Position numbers and translations under genes: made by a program. This document shows positions 1 to 8,141 of a stretch of DNA of 12,428 nt, piece by piece (the first letter of the stretch is position 1; every line of letters begins with the position of its first letter). The DNA is from Lichtheimia corymbifera B2541. Taxonomy: Eukaryota > Mucoromycota > Mucoromycetes > Mucorales > Lichtheimiaceae. The notes beneath the pieces were generated by a model that had not been told where the DNA came from, did not search any database, and saw only the letters and a list, made by a program, of their open reading frames with translations. The DNA lies in assembly GCA_000697475.1 (NCBI GenBank), contig JNEU01000585.1, positions 1-12,428 of the forward strand, given 5' to 3'.

Positions 1-1231
1 GTCCTTGATATCTCGGAAAATGTTTGATTTGCTGTTGATAACACGCTCAGGTCGTAGTCGATGTCGATTGTCGATCAGGACTCGAATGCAAGCCTACGAT
101 ATCACAACAATGAGTCAAAGAATCCCACATATACAATGATACAACTTACAATGACCGCCGTCAATACACCCAATGCTGTGCTAGCCGAGATAAGAAACAT
201 GATGATTTGTTGATATCGTACGGCCGACATTACAGGAGCACCACCAAGGATTTGACCCGTCATCATACCAGGGATAGAAATCAAACCAATGACTGACATT
301 TGATTGATGGTTGGCAACATGGCAAGACGTACAGCTTCCACAGCAATCGATCGACCCGCCTCCCATCGACTCGCACCAAAAGCAAGGTAGGTTTCAATAT
401 GCTCCTTTCGCGTACTGACACTTGATAGGCAAGTAGAGAGCGCAACGGCCATACCACTCATCATATTCCCCAGCAACATACCCATGGTTGGAATAAAGGT
501 CTCTGGAATCCAAAAGGGGTTCTGCTCCATGGCGAATCGGCTACCAATGATACCGATCAAAAGTGTTGAAACTGCTGTCGATAATAGCACGGCCATAAAC
601 TAGAGAGACAGAGAGAGACATCAACGTCAGTAATCCTCTTTTCACTCAATAAAATCCTTCCATTTACAACATACCATGCCAGGAAAGGTTTGCTTAGACT
701 TGTTGTATACGGTTTCATATGCACCCAGGAAGATAAGGACAACTATATTCATTGGATGAGTGGATATACATAGGTGTCATTATCTCCATCATCTTACAGG
801 TCATCAGCATAATGATTGCAGGATGGCGGGCTTTAAACACGTCTTCCAAGATGAATCCCTAATACTAATCGGTAAGACAATCGGATCTGATAAAACCGAA
901 GAGATGGGACTTACCATGATAGTGAGCTGTACAAGACATCGAATGGCTGCAATGATTAATGACTTTTCAAGCTTTAAACCAAGCAGTAACGACATAATGC
1001 CTAATAGCAAGAAACAAATGAATACGGTGAACACAAGGTACGCGTGACTCAACACACACACACACACCACACGGCATATATGAGTTGCTTACCGTTGATC
1101 AGAATGAAGGTAGAAGCGATCGCCACATTTTGCCACCCCAATTCAGGTTGTTTTCCATAGTCATGCACCTCCTCTGTGCTGGTTGTATTGCTTGCTTGCA
1201 ACCCGGTTAACTCGAGTAGAAACGATGTCAT
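1..1231 (-). CDS. UPF0014 family membrane permease (FetB / ALS3-STAR2 like), partial at 3' end
   Basis: The spliced model on the minus strand has exons 1231-1093, 1000-915, 858-798, 742-675, 599-150 and 93-1 (running off the window). It gives 299 residues in one frame, and all five introns (55-92 nt) are GT-AG. The product is a polytopic membrane protein that lines up end to end with E. coli FetB/YbbM. An N-terminal helix is followed by the conserved stretch around IIAAIRCLVQLTIMGFILE, then PTMGMLLGNMMSG (about residues 155-167), FGASRWEAG, and LPTINQMSVIGLISIPGMMTG with its typical GMM(T/S)G motif. Bacterial members are permease halves of an ABC exporter linked to iron/metal homeostasis, and plant ALS3/STAR2 act in aluminium tolerance. 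The substrate here is unknown. The start at 1231 is the first ATG in frame, and an NTTS sequon near residue 15 fits an extracytosolic N-terminus. The gene lacks an ATP-binding domain, so a separate ATPase partner would be needed. Family assignment is firm and splice sites are very likely; the true C-terminus lies outside. Confidence 0.93.
1052..1067. repeat. (CA)n microsatellite in intron 1 of the UPF0014 gene
   Basis: About eight CA dinucleotides lie inside the 92-nt first intron (1001-1092), read as GT repeats on the coding strand. A GA-rich tract (602-620) sits similarly next to the acceptor of the fourth intron, where it supplies a CT-rich polypyrimidine tract. Neither changes the protein. 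Confidence 0.85.
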
Positions 1232-2805
1232 TAGGGATTCTGAGTTTTAGACAAGGGGGTGGAAAGTAAAAAGCGAGGGTGTAAAAAGAAGGAAGAAAGG
1301 AATCTGAGACTAACGGGCTCAAAGTGTCCGAGACGACAAAAACCTTGTCGATCCCCCATAGAGTTTCAGCTTCTTCAATCACATGATATCAAAACCTCTT
1401 ATTACTACCACTACTGCCACCCACCCTACCATTCATATTCATTCTCTTTCATCCATAGCTAGATCATTGAGGTTGTTGTAGTAGAGGTAGAAATTAATTT
1501 CCAGAATCATACTACATTTAAAGATAAATCATCCTTTTGCAGAGGCGCACATGGCTCCATCATATGACTACACCTAGTTCCCTGATCCCGGGCTTGCTGT
1601 CGTATGTGTTGCGTCCCATTTTGAACGATATATCAACCTTCCACCATCACGAAGAGACATTGTAATACCATGGACTAGTGGATGCTGCTTATCAAAATGA
1701 TTGGATTATGCACTTGAATGCATGCACCATGCACATGTGAAGACGGCATCCACATATGCCCCATATACTAGTGCAGTGAAATATCCCTATGATTGTATGT
1801 TGATGATCCCATTGACTTTTTTCTCCGAGCGAGGTACCCTATATCTGTACTTTTATATTATTGTCGTATATGTAAGGATATGGATAAAGGCCATGCTGAC
1901 AATACCTAGGTGTATGGGTGAAGGCACTGCATGCATCTACATATACCACAGGTCTCTTGGATCAAACCATCAGGTGATCACACAGTGACCCTGTAGATGA
2001 CGACCACGGAAAGGGGTACCTTTCGTCATTATCACACCATCTCCACGTGATCTTGACACGTTTATTTTTGCATGCTTCTGTCATCCAGATACTCCTTCAT
2101 CATTGACAAATGGTATGAGCAGTAACTTTGGCCTATGTATGCATAGACTTAGGCTCCTGGTCTATGCGCCCCAACACTTTATCAGCTCATGCACGAATTT
2201 ATCAGTGCATCATCCTCATAGAAATACCCACGCCCACCGTGCAAATAAAAGATGTTGTCGCCACTTATTCTACGCCCAACAACCTCCTTCCTCTTGCATA
2301 CTCTTTTGATTGATTACAAATGCTCAACCTCTGCTGAAAAGCTGATGTTGTGGTCATTCATAGTGCTTCATTTATATCCTACTCTCATTGTCGTATTGTG
2401 ATATTGTATTCTTGTAATGAGGCAAGACCCCTTATATATGACTTGATGAATCACTACTCATACACATTACCTTCTTTTTACTTTTGATATAGCTATCGCC
2501 CGTGAGGCATCTGCAAAGATTGGGCTTCGGTGCCATGGTCTGCTGTCGGATTCTGAAATTGACATGATTGCATTGTCGATATGGTGTATATACATGGGCC
2601 AGGCACGAACCTATATCCAAAGCCGTTGTGCTAATCCATACGTCATCAGTATCATAACCTCCCACTTGGCCATCAGCGTCTAATTGGAAGCAACAAATGG
2701 TGCGATGGTATGCGTTTTAGATGCTGTTCTTAAATCATAGGCGCGTTACTACCAAAGCGCCATTCAAGGGAACGACACTGTCTTGTAAAGAAGTAACAAT
2801 CGCAA
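1232..2805. other. Intergenic stretch, no gene supported
   Basis: This is the 5' flank of the minus-strand UPF0014 gene (promoter presumably just above 1231) followed by AT-rich DNA. Only short open frames of under 100 codons occur. They have low-complexity or non-protein-like composition, and I can join none of them through splice sites into a recognisable domain. No tRNA-like B box or long repeat was seen. Confidence 0.6.
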
Positions 2806-3668
2806 ATGTTGTTAGTCTCATACAACCTCAGCAAAACAAGTGGAAGTTGACCCAGACATCATCTCAATCAAGAAGATTGCCACTAAGTTCAATTACTTTG
2901 TACCAATTTTTACGAGATCCCACGTGGTGACTCTGGGGAATACATCAGCAGTGCTCAACAGGCGAGAACTTTCCCCATCCATTGTTGTCAAATTTCAGCA
3001 TCCAGCCGACGAGGCTTTTATAAGAAGCAACAAACTACTACATTCGAACATACGTCAGGTGCAAACAGGATCCCATTATATTGGTATTTTGCATTGACAT
3101 CAAGCTATTGATGGAAGGCAAACGTATCGGCCATATCACCGGTTGATTTTCGTCCCCGTGCGAGGCTTGGAGCATCTGCATGCTGCATTGTATATGGTCA
3201 TCATTTTCATCATTTTCAATTGATATACAATGGAGATCAGTCAAATGTTACTGGATGGTGAGTTATCATACATACAAAGACAAAAAGGCTCAGCTATACA
3301 ACCTAATCGTGCCTCTTTTAATATCGATCTCTATAGTCAAGCTTTCGAAAATCTGGTAGTACCGACGACTAGGTGGCAATTGCGGAAACAAATGGCCTTA
3401 TGTGCCGGTTCACTCATATCCAAGATACCTTCAGTCCTCACGTGCCAGCATGGCAAAAACTTTATTTGACCGTGTTATCAACTATGGTGAGCAGGGCGTC
3501 CGTCACAACCACTACAAGGGGAATCTACAAGTCGTGTTACGCCCTTGCAACAACGCTCGAGGTGCCGCACCCGTATCCGAGCTGAAAAGTTCGATTGAAG
3601 CTTTACGACAGACACCGATTACATCAACGACACATCATTGTCATCAGAATATATTATGCTTAAAATAA
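2806..3668 (+). pseudogene. Candidate decayed protein-coding region, unrecognised
   Basis: Protein-like stretches appear on the plus strand in successive frames. About 2806-3094 gives a piece containing SPSIVVKFQHPADEAFIRSN. About 3230-3410 gives one containing NLVVPTTRWQLRKQMALCAG. About 3456-3668 gives one containing HNHYKGNLQVVLRP and then SELKSSIEALRQT, ending in a TAA that overlaps AATAAA (3664-3669). Changing frame between them suggests frameshifts or unrecognised introns; a GTGAGT at 3260 with an acceptor near 3336 could be one intron. The first piece vaguely resembles nucleic-acid-binding ORF1 proteins of LINE-type elements, but I cannot name the family. It may be a relic of a transposon or gene, or chance open frames. 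Low confidence. Confidence 0.28.
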
Positions 3669-3669
3669 A
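3664..3669 (+). terminator. AATAAA poly(A)-like signal, plus strand
   Basis: An AATAAA hexamer overlaps the stop codon of the last plus-strand protein-like segment. It faces a minus-strand AATAAA at 3679-3684, giving a convergent 3'-end arrangement. Confidence 0.35.
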
Positions 3670-3678
3670 AGAAGATGG

Positions 3679-3684
3679 TTTATT
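3679..3684 (-). terminator. AATAAA poly(A)-like signal, minus strand
   Basis: On the minus strand AATAAA lies a few bases after the TAA at 3689-3687 that would end the candidate minus-strand gene. Its position fits a 3' end, but the hexamer is common by chance in AT-rich DNA. Confidence 0.35.
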
Positions 3685-3686
3685 GA

Positions 3687-4590
3687 TTACAATACTAGAA
3701 TAAACGAGCAGCTGTTGGTTTCCTAAAGCCAAGACTAAAGTACTCACAGGGATGACCAACGAGAAGGTCGCCACTCAACCATCCCCAACCTCTACCTGTA
3801 GGCACCAATTCCAGGTCGACGAGGCGCTTGTATACGTCACTTTAGTCCAAGATAAGGTTGCAGTTACCCACATCCCATCCTAGCCAAGGTGCCGGACTTG
3901 ACGCGCCAAAACCTCATTGGGAAGAAACCATACAGATAGAAAAGTGTAGCAAAGTGTGATCAGTGAATACATGTTTTTAAGAGCATAACATACCTTCCCC
4001 TCCAGTTTCCTCCAGTGAATCCTTTAGCATTACCCAACAAGAGCCACTTGTTGGTATCTTTGGATAGCGGTCAATTTATTAGTGCACCCTGGACACTGCT
4101 ACCGGTCTGCGTTTCGTCCTCGGCCAAACGCCCATGCAACACGCCGACACGTGGTGGGCAGCCAGTTTACGAGGAATGGCCAACATCCTTGCTACCTTCG
4201 TATCAAGATCTGCTGGGATTCATGGACATTGTACACCATGGAAACTGGGCTTTGAGGGGCTCCATTAGGTCCTCCAGTCGCTGCAAACAAGGCATGTGAG
4301 TATTACAAGCAATATAACGAAAAGATAGAAACAACTTACTATGACCAACACAGCGTAGTAGCTGAAACAGCTTACCACGCCCTGCAGATCGATCGATGGA
4401 GTTGAGACAGCAAAGAGGGTGGAGGTTGCCAGGCTACGCGCAGCAATTTGTCTCTCGTCGCGACGCCGCTGAATTTCAAATTGAAGCGTTCCCATTGGCC
4501 AACACCTCTCAATGGCTAACGCACCAGACTTTGATTTTCGAGGCTTGCTTGGGGAGCTTCCACTTAATCCAACTTGCCACAAAGTCCTAA
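3687..4590 (-). pseudogene. Candidate decayed multi-exon gene, unrecognised
   Basis: Read on the minus strand, 4582-4376 is open and includes IQRRRDERQIAARSLATSTL followed by FAVSTPSIDLQG. A good GT-AG intron follows (donor at 4375 or 4339, acceptor TTTGCAG ending at 4281), and the frame continues in phase. The next segment (4280-3994) contains GVLHGRLAEDETQTGSS and NKWLLLGNAKGFTGGNWRG but has three in-frame stops, and ends at a GTATGT donor (3993). A third segment (about 3907-3748) contains GNCNLILD, one stop, then LELVPTGRGWGWLSGDLL, and ends exactly at a GTGAGT donor. A 53-nt intron (3747-3695) would lead to Leu-Leu-stop and AATAAA. Splice signals bordering protein-like frames suggest a former gene. 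The stops mean it is broken or my exon choices are wrong. No family recognised. Confidence 0.33.
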
Positions 4591-5457
4591 CGTGCTACTC
4601 TTGTATAAATAAAATGATATTGTTTCAGTGAAAGTATGGAGACTATATTGGGAATAATAGAATAGATAGCATACAGTCATCATCATCATCTTCCTATACT
4701 GTGGCTGCTATTGATTCAGCGTTTTTATTATGAAGTGGCTCAAATAGCAATGCTCATCTAACAAATGCATCATGAATAAAGAGTGCTTTGACCTCTGCAT
4801 ATAACAATGCGGATTCTGCATTTCCAATTACCACTTACTCTATATACTATTGTTCCATTGTGCATGCCCCTCATAACGATTTAGCTGGTTGTGGCATCAA
4901 GCATGGTCCGTGCGCATCACTTTTTATGCAGCTCGACACACTACAGAATCCAATTGAGATATGGAATCATTATTGTCATATACATACCTTGACACACCTT
5001 CATTATTAGATGCTGTATACTTACGTAACTCTCTAAAGGCAATCATCACCATCATCCATTTGTGCAACTACCTGTCAAGGACGTGCATGTATAACCGCCA
5101 CTCAGCTCTTCATCTTCCTGTTAATGCAGTCGACACCATCCATTAGGAGAAAGCAACTCCATAACGCATACATACAAGCGTTTGATATGACCCACTGATA
5201 TAAATGAATGTAAATGATCCAACCCCGTTTTCCGACCTTTAAATCCATGTTCCCCTTTTCGATCCATAAACCAATATGTGATCCACTTCTTGCACACCAT
5301 ATGCGCTAATAGTACGATATTCTTCTAAATACAGTGTTGGACCGCATCCTCATTCAGTGGAAACGTCAAAGCATAGCACACGATAGTATGGGTGTTTATA
5401 AAGTAAAGATGATAAAAAGATACGGATGAATTATATACTAAGGGTCAACAGGGATAA
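4591..5457. other. Intergenic stretch, no gene supported
   Basis: AT-rich sequence with only short open frames and a small TCA-repeat tract at about 4678-4692. I see no domain-like translation on either strand, no RNA gene and no clear repeat with the rest of the window. Confidence 0.55.
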
Positions 5458-5768
5458 CTATGTCATTGTATTCTTGGCTGCTGCATGCATCGTCTTGAGT
5501 ACTCCAATATCAACCATAGCTGTAAGACACCTTTTGTCAAAGATATAAGCCCCTTCGCCAATTCCATCTAGTCCATCGTGTATCCTCGGCCGTATCCACG
5601 CGTATGATCCATTCTTCTTTACTGACGACGCGCCAGGTAACCACAGGAGCATCCCAGATTTCTTTCTTGCTTGATTGCATCCATCATCATAGCCATTGCA
5701 AGTTCAATACTGCTGCTCATCCTTTTCCATCCAGTTGTTGATAAACCTTTTGCTTGATCACTTTCCAT
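5458..5768 (-). pseudogene. Possible gene remnant in shifting frames, unrecognised
   Basis: Three overlapping minus-strand frames each carry a protein-like stretch. 5768-5619 begins with ATG and includes SIELAMAMMMDAIKQE. 5680-5537 includes EIWDAPVVTWRVVSKEEWII and a tryptophan-rich tail. 5652-5458 ends with GAYIFDKRCLTAMVDIGVLK and a stop near 5458. Read in that order with two frameshifts they could come from one ancestral protein, but this is a judgement by eye and the family is not recognised. Confidence 0.22.
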
Positions 5769-5923
5769 CGCAGCTCAACCATATGAAGATTGCTTGTATT
5801 GAGGCGTACTTGATATGGCATCATCCATAGGAGTTCGTATGTATTGAAAGCAAGTTACCTCTGTACAATGGCTATCTGCTGTTCACGTGAAAGAGGCTGC
5901 TAGTCAAGTTGTTGCAAGTAAAG

Positions 5924-6152
5924 AATGCTGTTAAAGATTATCGAGTGAAGGCTTTGCGAATAGCAACTGCTGTTATGTTTGGCGTGCCAGAGCAGTGTGC
6001 AAGAGCGAGTGCTGTAGTAGAGTGACAAGGCTGTGAACGCTGTTCGAGACAATGGAGTGAAGAGCTTGCGAATTGCAACTGCTGGAATGAATGCTGTTGC
6101 GATTGGTGTTGATAGAGGATTGTGCAAGGAACGCGGGTGTTGTAGTGGAGTG
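5924..6152. repeat. Tandem direct duplication, two diverged copies of about 100-117 bp
   Basis: Copy 1 (5924-6024) and copy 2 (6036-6152) share a left part (A-A-T/C-GCTGTT ... GTGAAG ... TTGCGAAT-A/T-GCAACTGCTG) and a right part (TGTGCAAG ... TGT-AGTAGAGTG versus TGTAGTGGAGTG). Copy 2 carries about 16 extra bases in the middle, which again contain an AATGCTGTTGCGATT segment. On the plus strand the left part of both copies reads as similar peptides (about VKDYRVKALRIATA versus VRDNGVKSLRIATA), but copy 1 ends in stops, so a functional protein is not supported. Confidence 0.72.
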
Positions 6153-6390
6153 TGTACACGCCGTGCAGTTGCCATGCAGTCAATGACAATCGGATCAAGA
6201 GAGTCGCAGGATCGACATGATGGGTTGAAGCAGGGCAATCGTACGGAGGTGGTAATTGTACTTGAATGCACCAACAGTTGAGAACGGGAGGAAGATGGAG
6301 GAAGCCGAGAGTGAAAGAGGTGGAAATTAAATAGGTCAAGCACTGTCCGACAGATCCATGCACACGACTATAAATTAATCCATGACCTTG

Positions 6391-6492
6391 ATCGCCTCTC
6401 TCGAATCTGAAACTTTCACACAAGATGCTCTAGGATGTGCTGAACAACTTTGTCTTAATAAAGAACCCACACTTCATTTGAAAATTTCGAAA
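6391..6492 (+). repeat. 102-bp / 34-codon repeat, copy 1
   Basis: First copy of the repeat family. It reads without stop as 34 codons starting ATC GCC and contains ESETFTQDALGCAEQLC. Aligned without gaps to the other five copies it keeps the shared Ile1, Glu7, Thr8, Gln19 and Lys24. The frame stops about 15 nt after the copy. Confidence 0.7.
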
Positions 6493-6583
6493 GGGAGAGC
6501 ATAATGTGGGATTTACTATGATGGGCGGAAATTGGGAAAGCGCCGGATTTATGAAAAAGTCAATTAGTATGTAGTTTCCTGGG

Positions 6584-6685
6584 ATTCCCCATTTCGCACT
6601 TGAAACTTGGTCAGAAGGTACTCTCGTACATGCTGATCAACTCCATTCATTTAAAAACCGCATGGTTCATTATGTACATTTCGAA
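6584..6685 (+). repeat. 102-bp / 34-codon repeat, copy 2
   Basis: Second copy, containing LETWSEGTLVHADQLHSFK in the shared frame. Over about 38 bases from GAAACTTGG to GATCAAC it is close to copy 4. The 3' flank (AAATGTAGGAGA at about 6700) recurs after copy 3. Confidence 0.7.
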
Positions 6686-6740
6686 TGCCGGGCAGCCCAA
6701 ATGTAGGAGAAAAGTAGGGTCGGCGCTCCTGTTCCCCGAG

Positions 6741-6842
6741 ATTGCCCACCTCGAACCTGAAACTTTCACACAACATCCTTTCGACCACGCCGAGCAATTT
6801 CGTTCTCATAAAGTCCCCAAAGTCCATTATGAAAACATTAAA
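6741..6842 (+). repeat. 102-bp / 34-codon repeat, copy 3
   Basis: Third copy, containing EPETFTQHPFDHAEQFRSHK. It resembles copy 1 most in its first half (TCGAA-C/T-CTGAAACTTTCACACAA). Copies 2, 3 and 4 start 157 and 163 bp apart, so this part is a loose tandem array. Confidence 0.72.
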
Positions 6843-6903
6843 TGTAGGAGAGACGATGAATGGATGGTAACATAAATAGGGTGTACGCGCCGTGCGCGCC
6901 GAT

Positions 6904-7005
6904 ATTGCTCATGGGGACGTCGAAACTTGGTCAGGAGGTGCTCTCGGTCATGCTGATCAACATCGTTCTCACAAAGCCTCTACACATCATTATAAAAATT
7001 TAGAG
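6904..7005 (+). repeat. 102-bp / 34-codon repeat, copy 4 with long 3' tail
   Basis: Fourth copy, containing VETWSGGALGHADQHRSHK. Its reading frame continues into a tail (7006-7083) with FTYAESVMLYDRWSLFIVK before a stop. That tail is shared with copies 5 and 6. Confidence 0.74.
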
Positions 7006-7023
7006 ATACAGACACTTTTATGT

Positions 7024-7206
7024 TTTACATATGCTGAAAGCGTGATGCTATATGATAGGTGGTCTTTGTTCATTGTGAAGTAGCTTGACTTTAATAGAGT
7101 GGAAGGTGCGCAGGGGCGTGTTTGTGCGACACAGCTCATTTGCATGATACTTTGCAATAAACAAACACCACTTGTCATATAGCATCACGTTTTCAGCATA
7201 TGTAAA
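7024..7206. repeat. 32-bp near-perfect inverted repeat (7024-7055 / 7175-7206)
   Basis: The segment TTTACATATGCTGAAA-G/A-CGTGATGCTATATGA is present on the plus strand at 7024-7055 and on the minus strand at 7206-7175 with a single mismatch, separated by about 119 nt. It is the common tail of repeat copies 4 and 5, placed tail to tail, and could form a stem-loop in RNA. Confidence 0.82.
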
Positions 7207-7224
7207 AACGTGAAAGTGCATTTA

Positions 7225-7326
7225 TCTCAAAACTTTACAATTAAACGCGGGCTCTTTCATAGAACAATATTGCTCGGCTGGGTCAAGTGCATCTTGTGTG
7301 CAAGTTTCACGACCAAGCTCGCCAAT
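7225..7326 (-). repeat. 102-bp / 34-codon repeat, copy 5 (inverted)
   Basis: Fifth copy, on the minus strand, containing RETCTQDALDPAEQYCSMK. Upstream it keeps a protein-like lead-in with FFSDEAGGDIAKFGIGELG in the same frame. A TAA follows the copy directly, but the tail (FTYAENVMLYDKWCLFIAK) continues in the same frame after it. Confidence 0.72.
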
Positions 7327-7426
7327 CCCAAATTTCGCAATGTCACCACCAGCCTCGTCAGAAAAAAAGTCAAGAGGTCGACCTCCAGATCTACTTTGGC
7401 TGGAGGTGACATTGGATGAATCTGGG

Positions 7427-7528
7427 ATTGCCCATGATGAACATGAGAGCTGGGCAGTATATGCTTTCGACCCCGTCGAGCAACTTTGCTCTATGAAAGA
7501 CCCCACGCTTGATTGTGAAATTAAGAGA
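7427..7528 (+). repeat. 102-bp / 34-codon repeat, copy 6
   Basis: Sixth copy, containing HESWAVYAFDPVEQLCSMK and closest to copy 5 in the part CAA-TTG-TCTATGAAAGA-CCC. Its tail has one in-frame stop and then SVMLYKKRPLFVVE before another stop. Confidence 0.72.
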
Positions 7529-7659
7529 TACGACCATCTGTATATTTTTACTATGCTGTAAAGTGTGATGCTATATAAAAAGAGGCCTTTGTTCGTTGTC
7601 GAGTAATTAACACTAATGGAGCCAAAGATGCAAAAGTGCTTGTGTAACGAAACTGAGGG

Positions 7660-8141
7660 CAGACTTGGAGGGTCGATCCTATTGGTGGAGCATGCATAAC
7701 GGATCCATGCCTTATAGCGAGATATAGTCAGGTCCGCCTTTGATAGCCAACATGGATCTTTCAAAGTCAACCACGGTATGGTTAATAAACCAGCAAAGAC
7801 CAGAGCTTTCGAATCTACCTTATAGGAAAGTGTGTGAAACGTGAGGCGTATAATTGCTTTTCTTAGCAAGGTCGAAGAGGATAGCTGGATGTATCTCAAA
7901 GGCCGTCAGGTCCGAGAATTTGTGCCAAGACATAGATTATTTTGAATGCATTAGCCACTTCCGGTATATTAGCCATGTAGTAAAACCAAGGAAAGGGTTA
8001 TTTATTATGCAGCAGTAGCAATGTTGTCAATCTCACAGAGAGCGGCGACTATAATCTAAGCCCATGTCTCAGTTAAGCCCTTACGTTGATATGGTGTCAC
8101 GCCGATAAAAAATATGCTTGAATCCTCAGGATATTGAATGA
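7660..8141. other. Intergenic stretch between repeat block and phosphoesterase gene
   Basis: No gene is supported. The right part (about 7900-8141) is the 5' flank of the phosphoesterase gene, with no recognisable TATA box. A minus-strand open frame runs through part of this stretch, but its composition is not protein-like. Confidence 0.5.

Larger units (their letters stand above)
7144..7620. repeat. Diverged long inverted repeat, about 480 bp, centred on 7379/7380
   Basis: The left arm (about 7144-7379, copy 5 with its tail) and the right arm (7380-about 7620, copy 6 with its tail) are inverted copies meeting head to head at a perfect 12-bp palindrome GAGGTCGACCTC (7374-7385). Matching landmarks in order are GACCTC, GCTGG-GGTGACATTG, TGGGATTG, the 34-codon unit, and GTGATGCTATAT. 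The arms are diverged with small indels near the centre, so this is not a recent perfect palindrome. Confidence 0.75.

Noticed and set aside
1161..1382. A 73-codon minus-strand frame overlapping exon 1 of the UPF0014 gene
   Set aside because: It is in another frame and does not join the conserved protein; the frame starting at 1231 does.
4015..4299. A 94-codon plus-strand open frame
   Set aside because: It is antisense to the candidate minus-strand gene, whose frame is bordered by splice sites. The plus-strand translation shows no recognisable family.
4281..4375. Apparent transmembrane tail on the minus-strand frame at 4265-4582
   Set aside because: The hydrophobic stretch is the translation of a T-rich GT-AG intron rather than an exon.
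5900..6423. Overlapping minus-strand open frames of 147 and 161 codons
   Set aside because: They are antisense to the tandem duplication and to repeat copy 1. They are rich in Ser, His, Leu and Cys with no domain-like pattern.
7222..7899. A 225-codon open frame on the minus strand, the longest unspliced apart from exons
   Set aside because: It runs antisense through repeat copy 6 and its tail, then sense through copy 5. Only the last 50 or so codons look protein-like; the rest is the reverse of the repeat and low-quality sequence.
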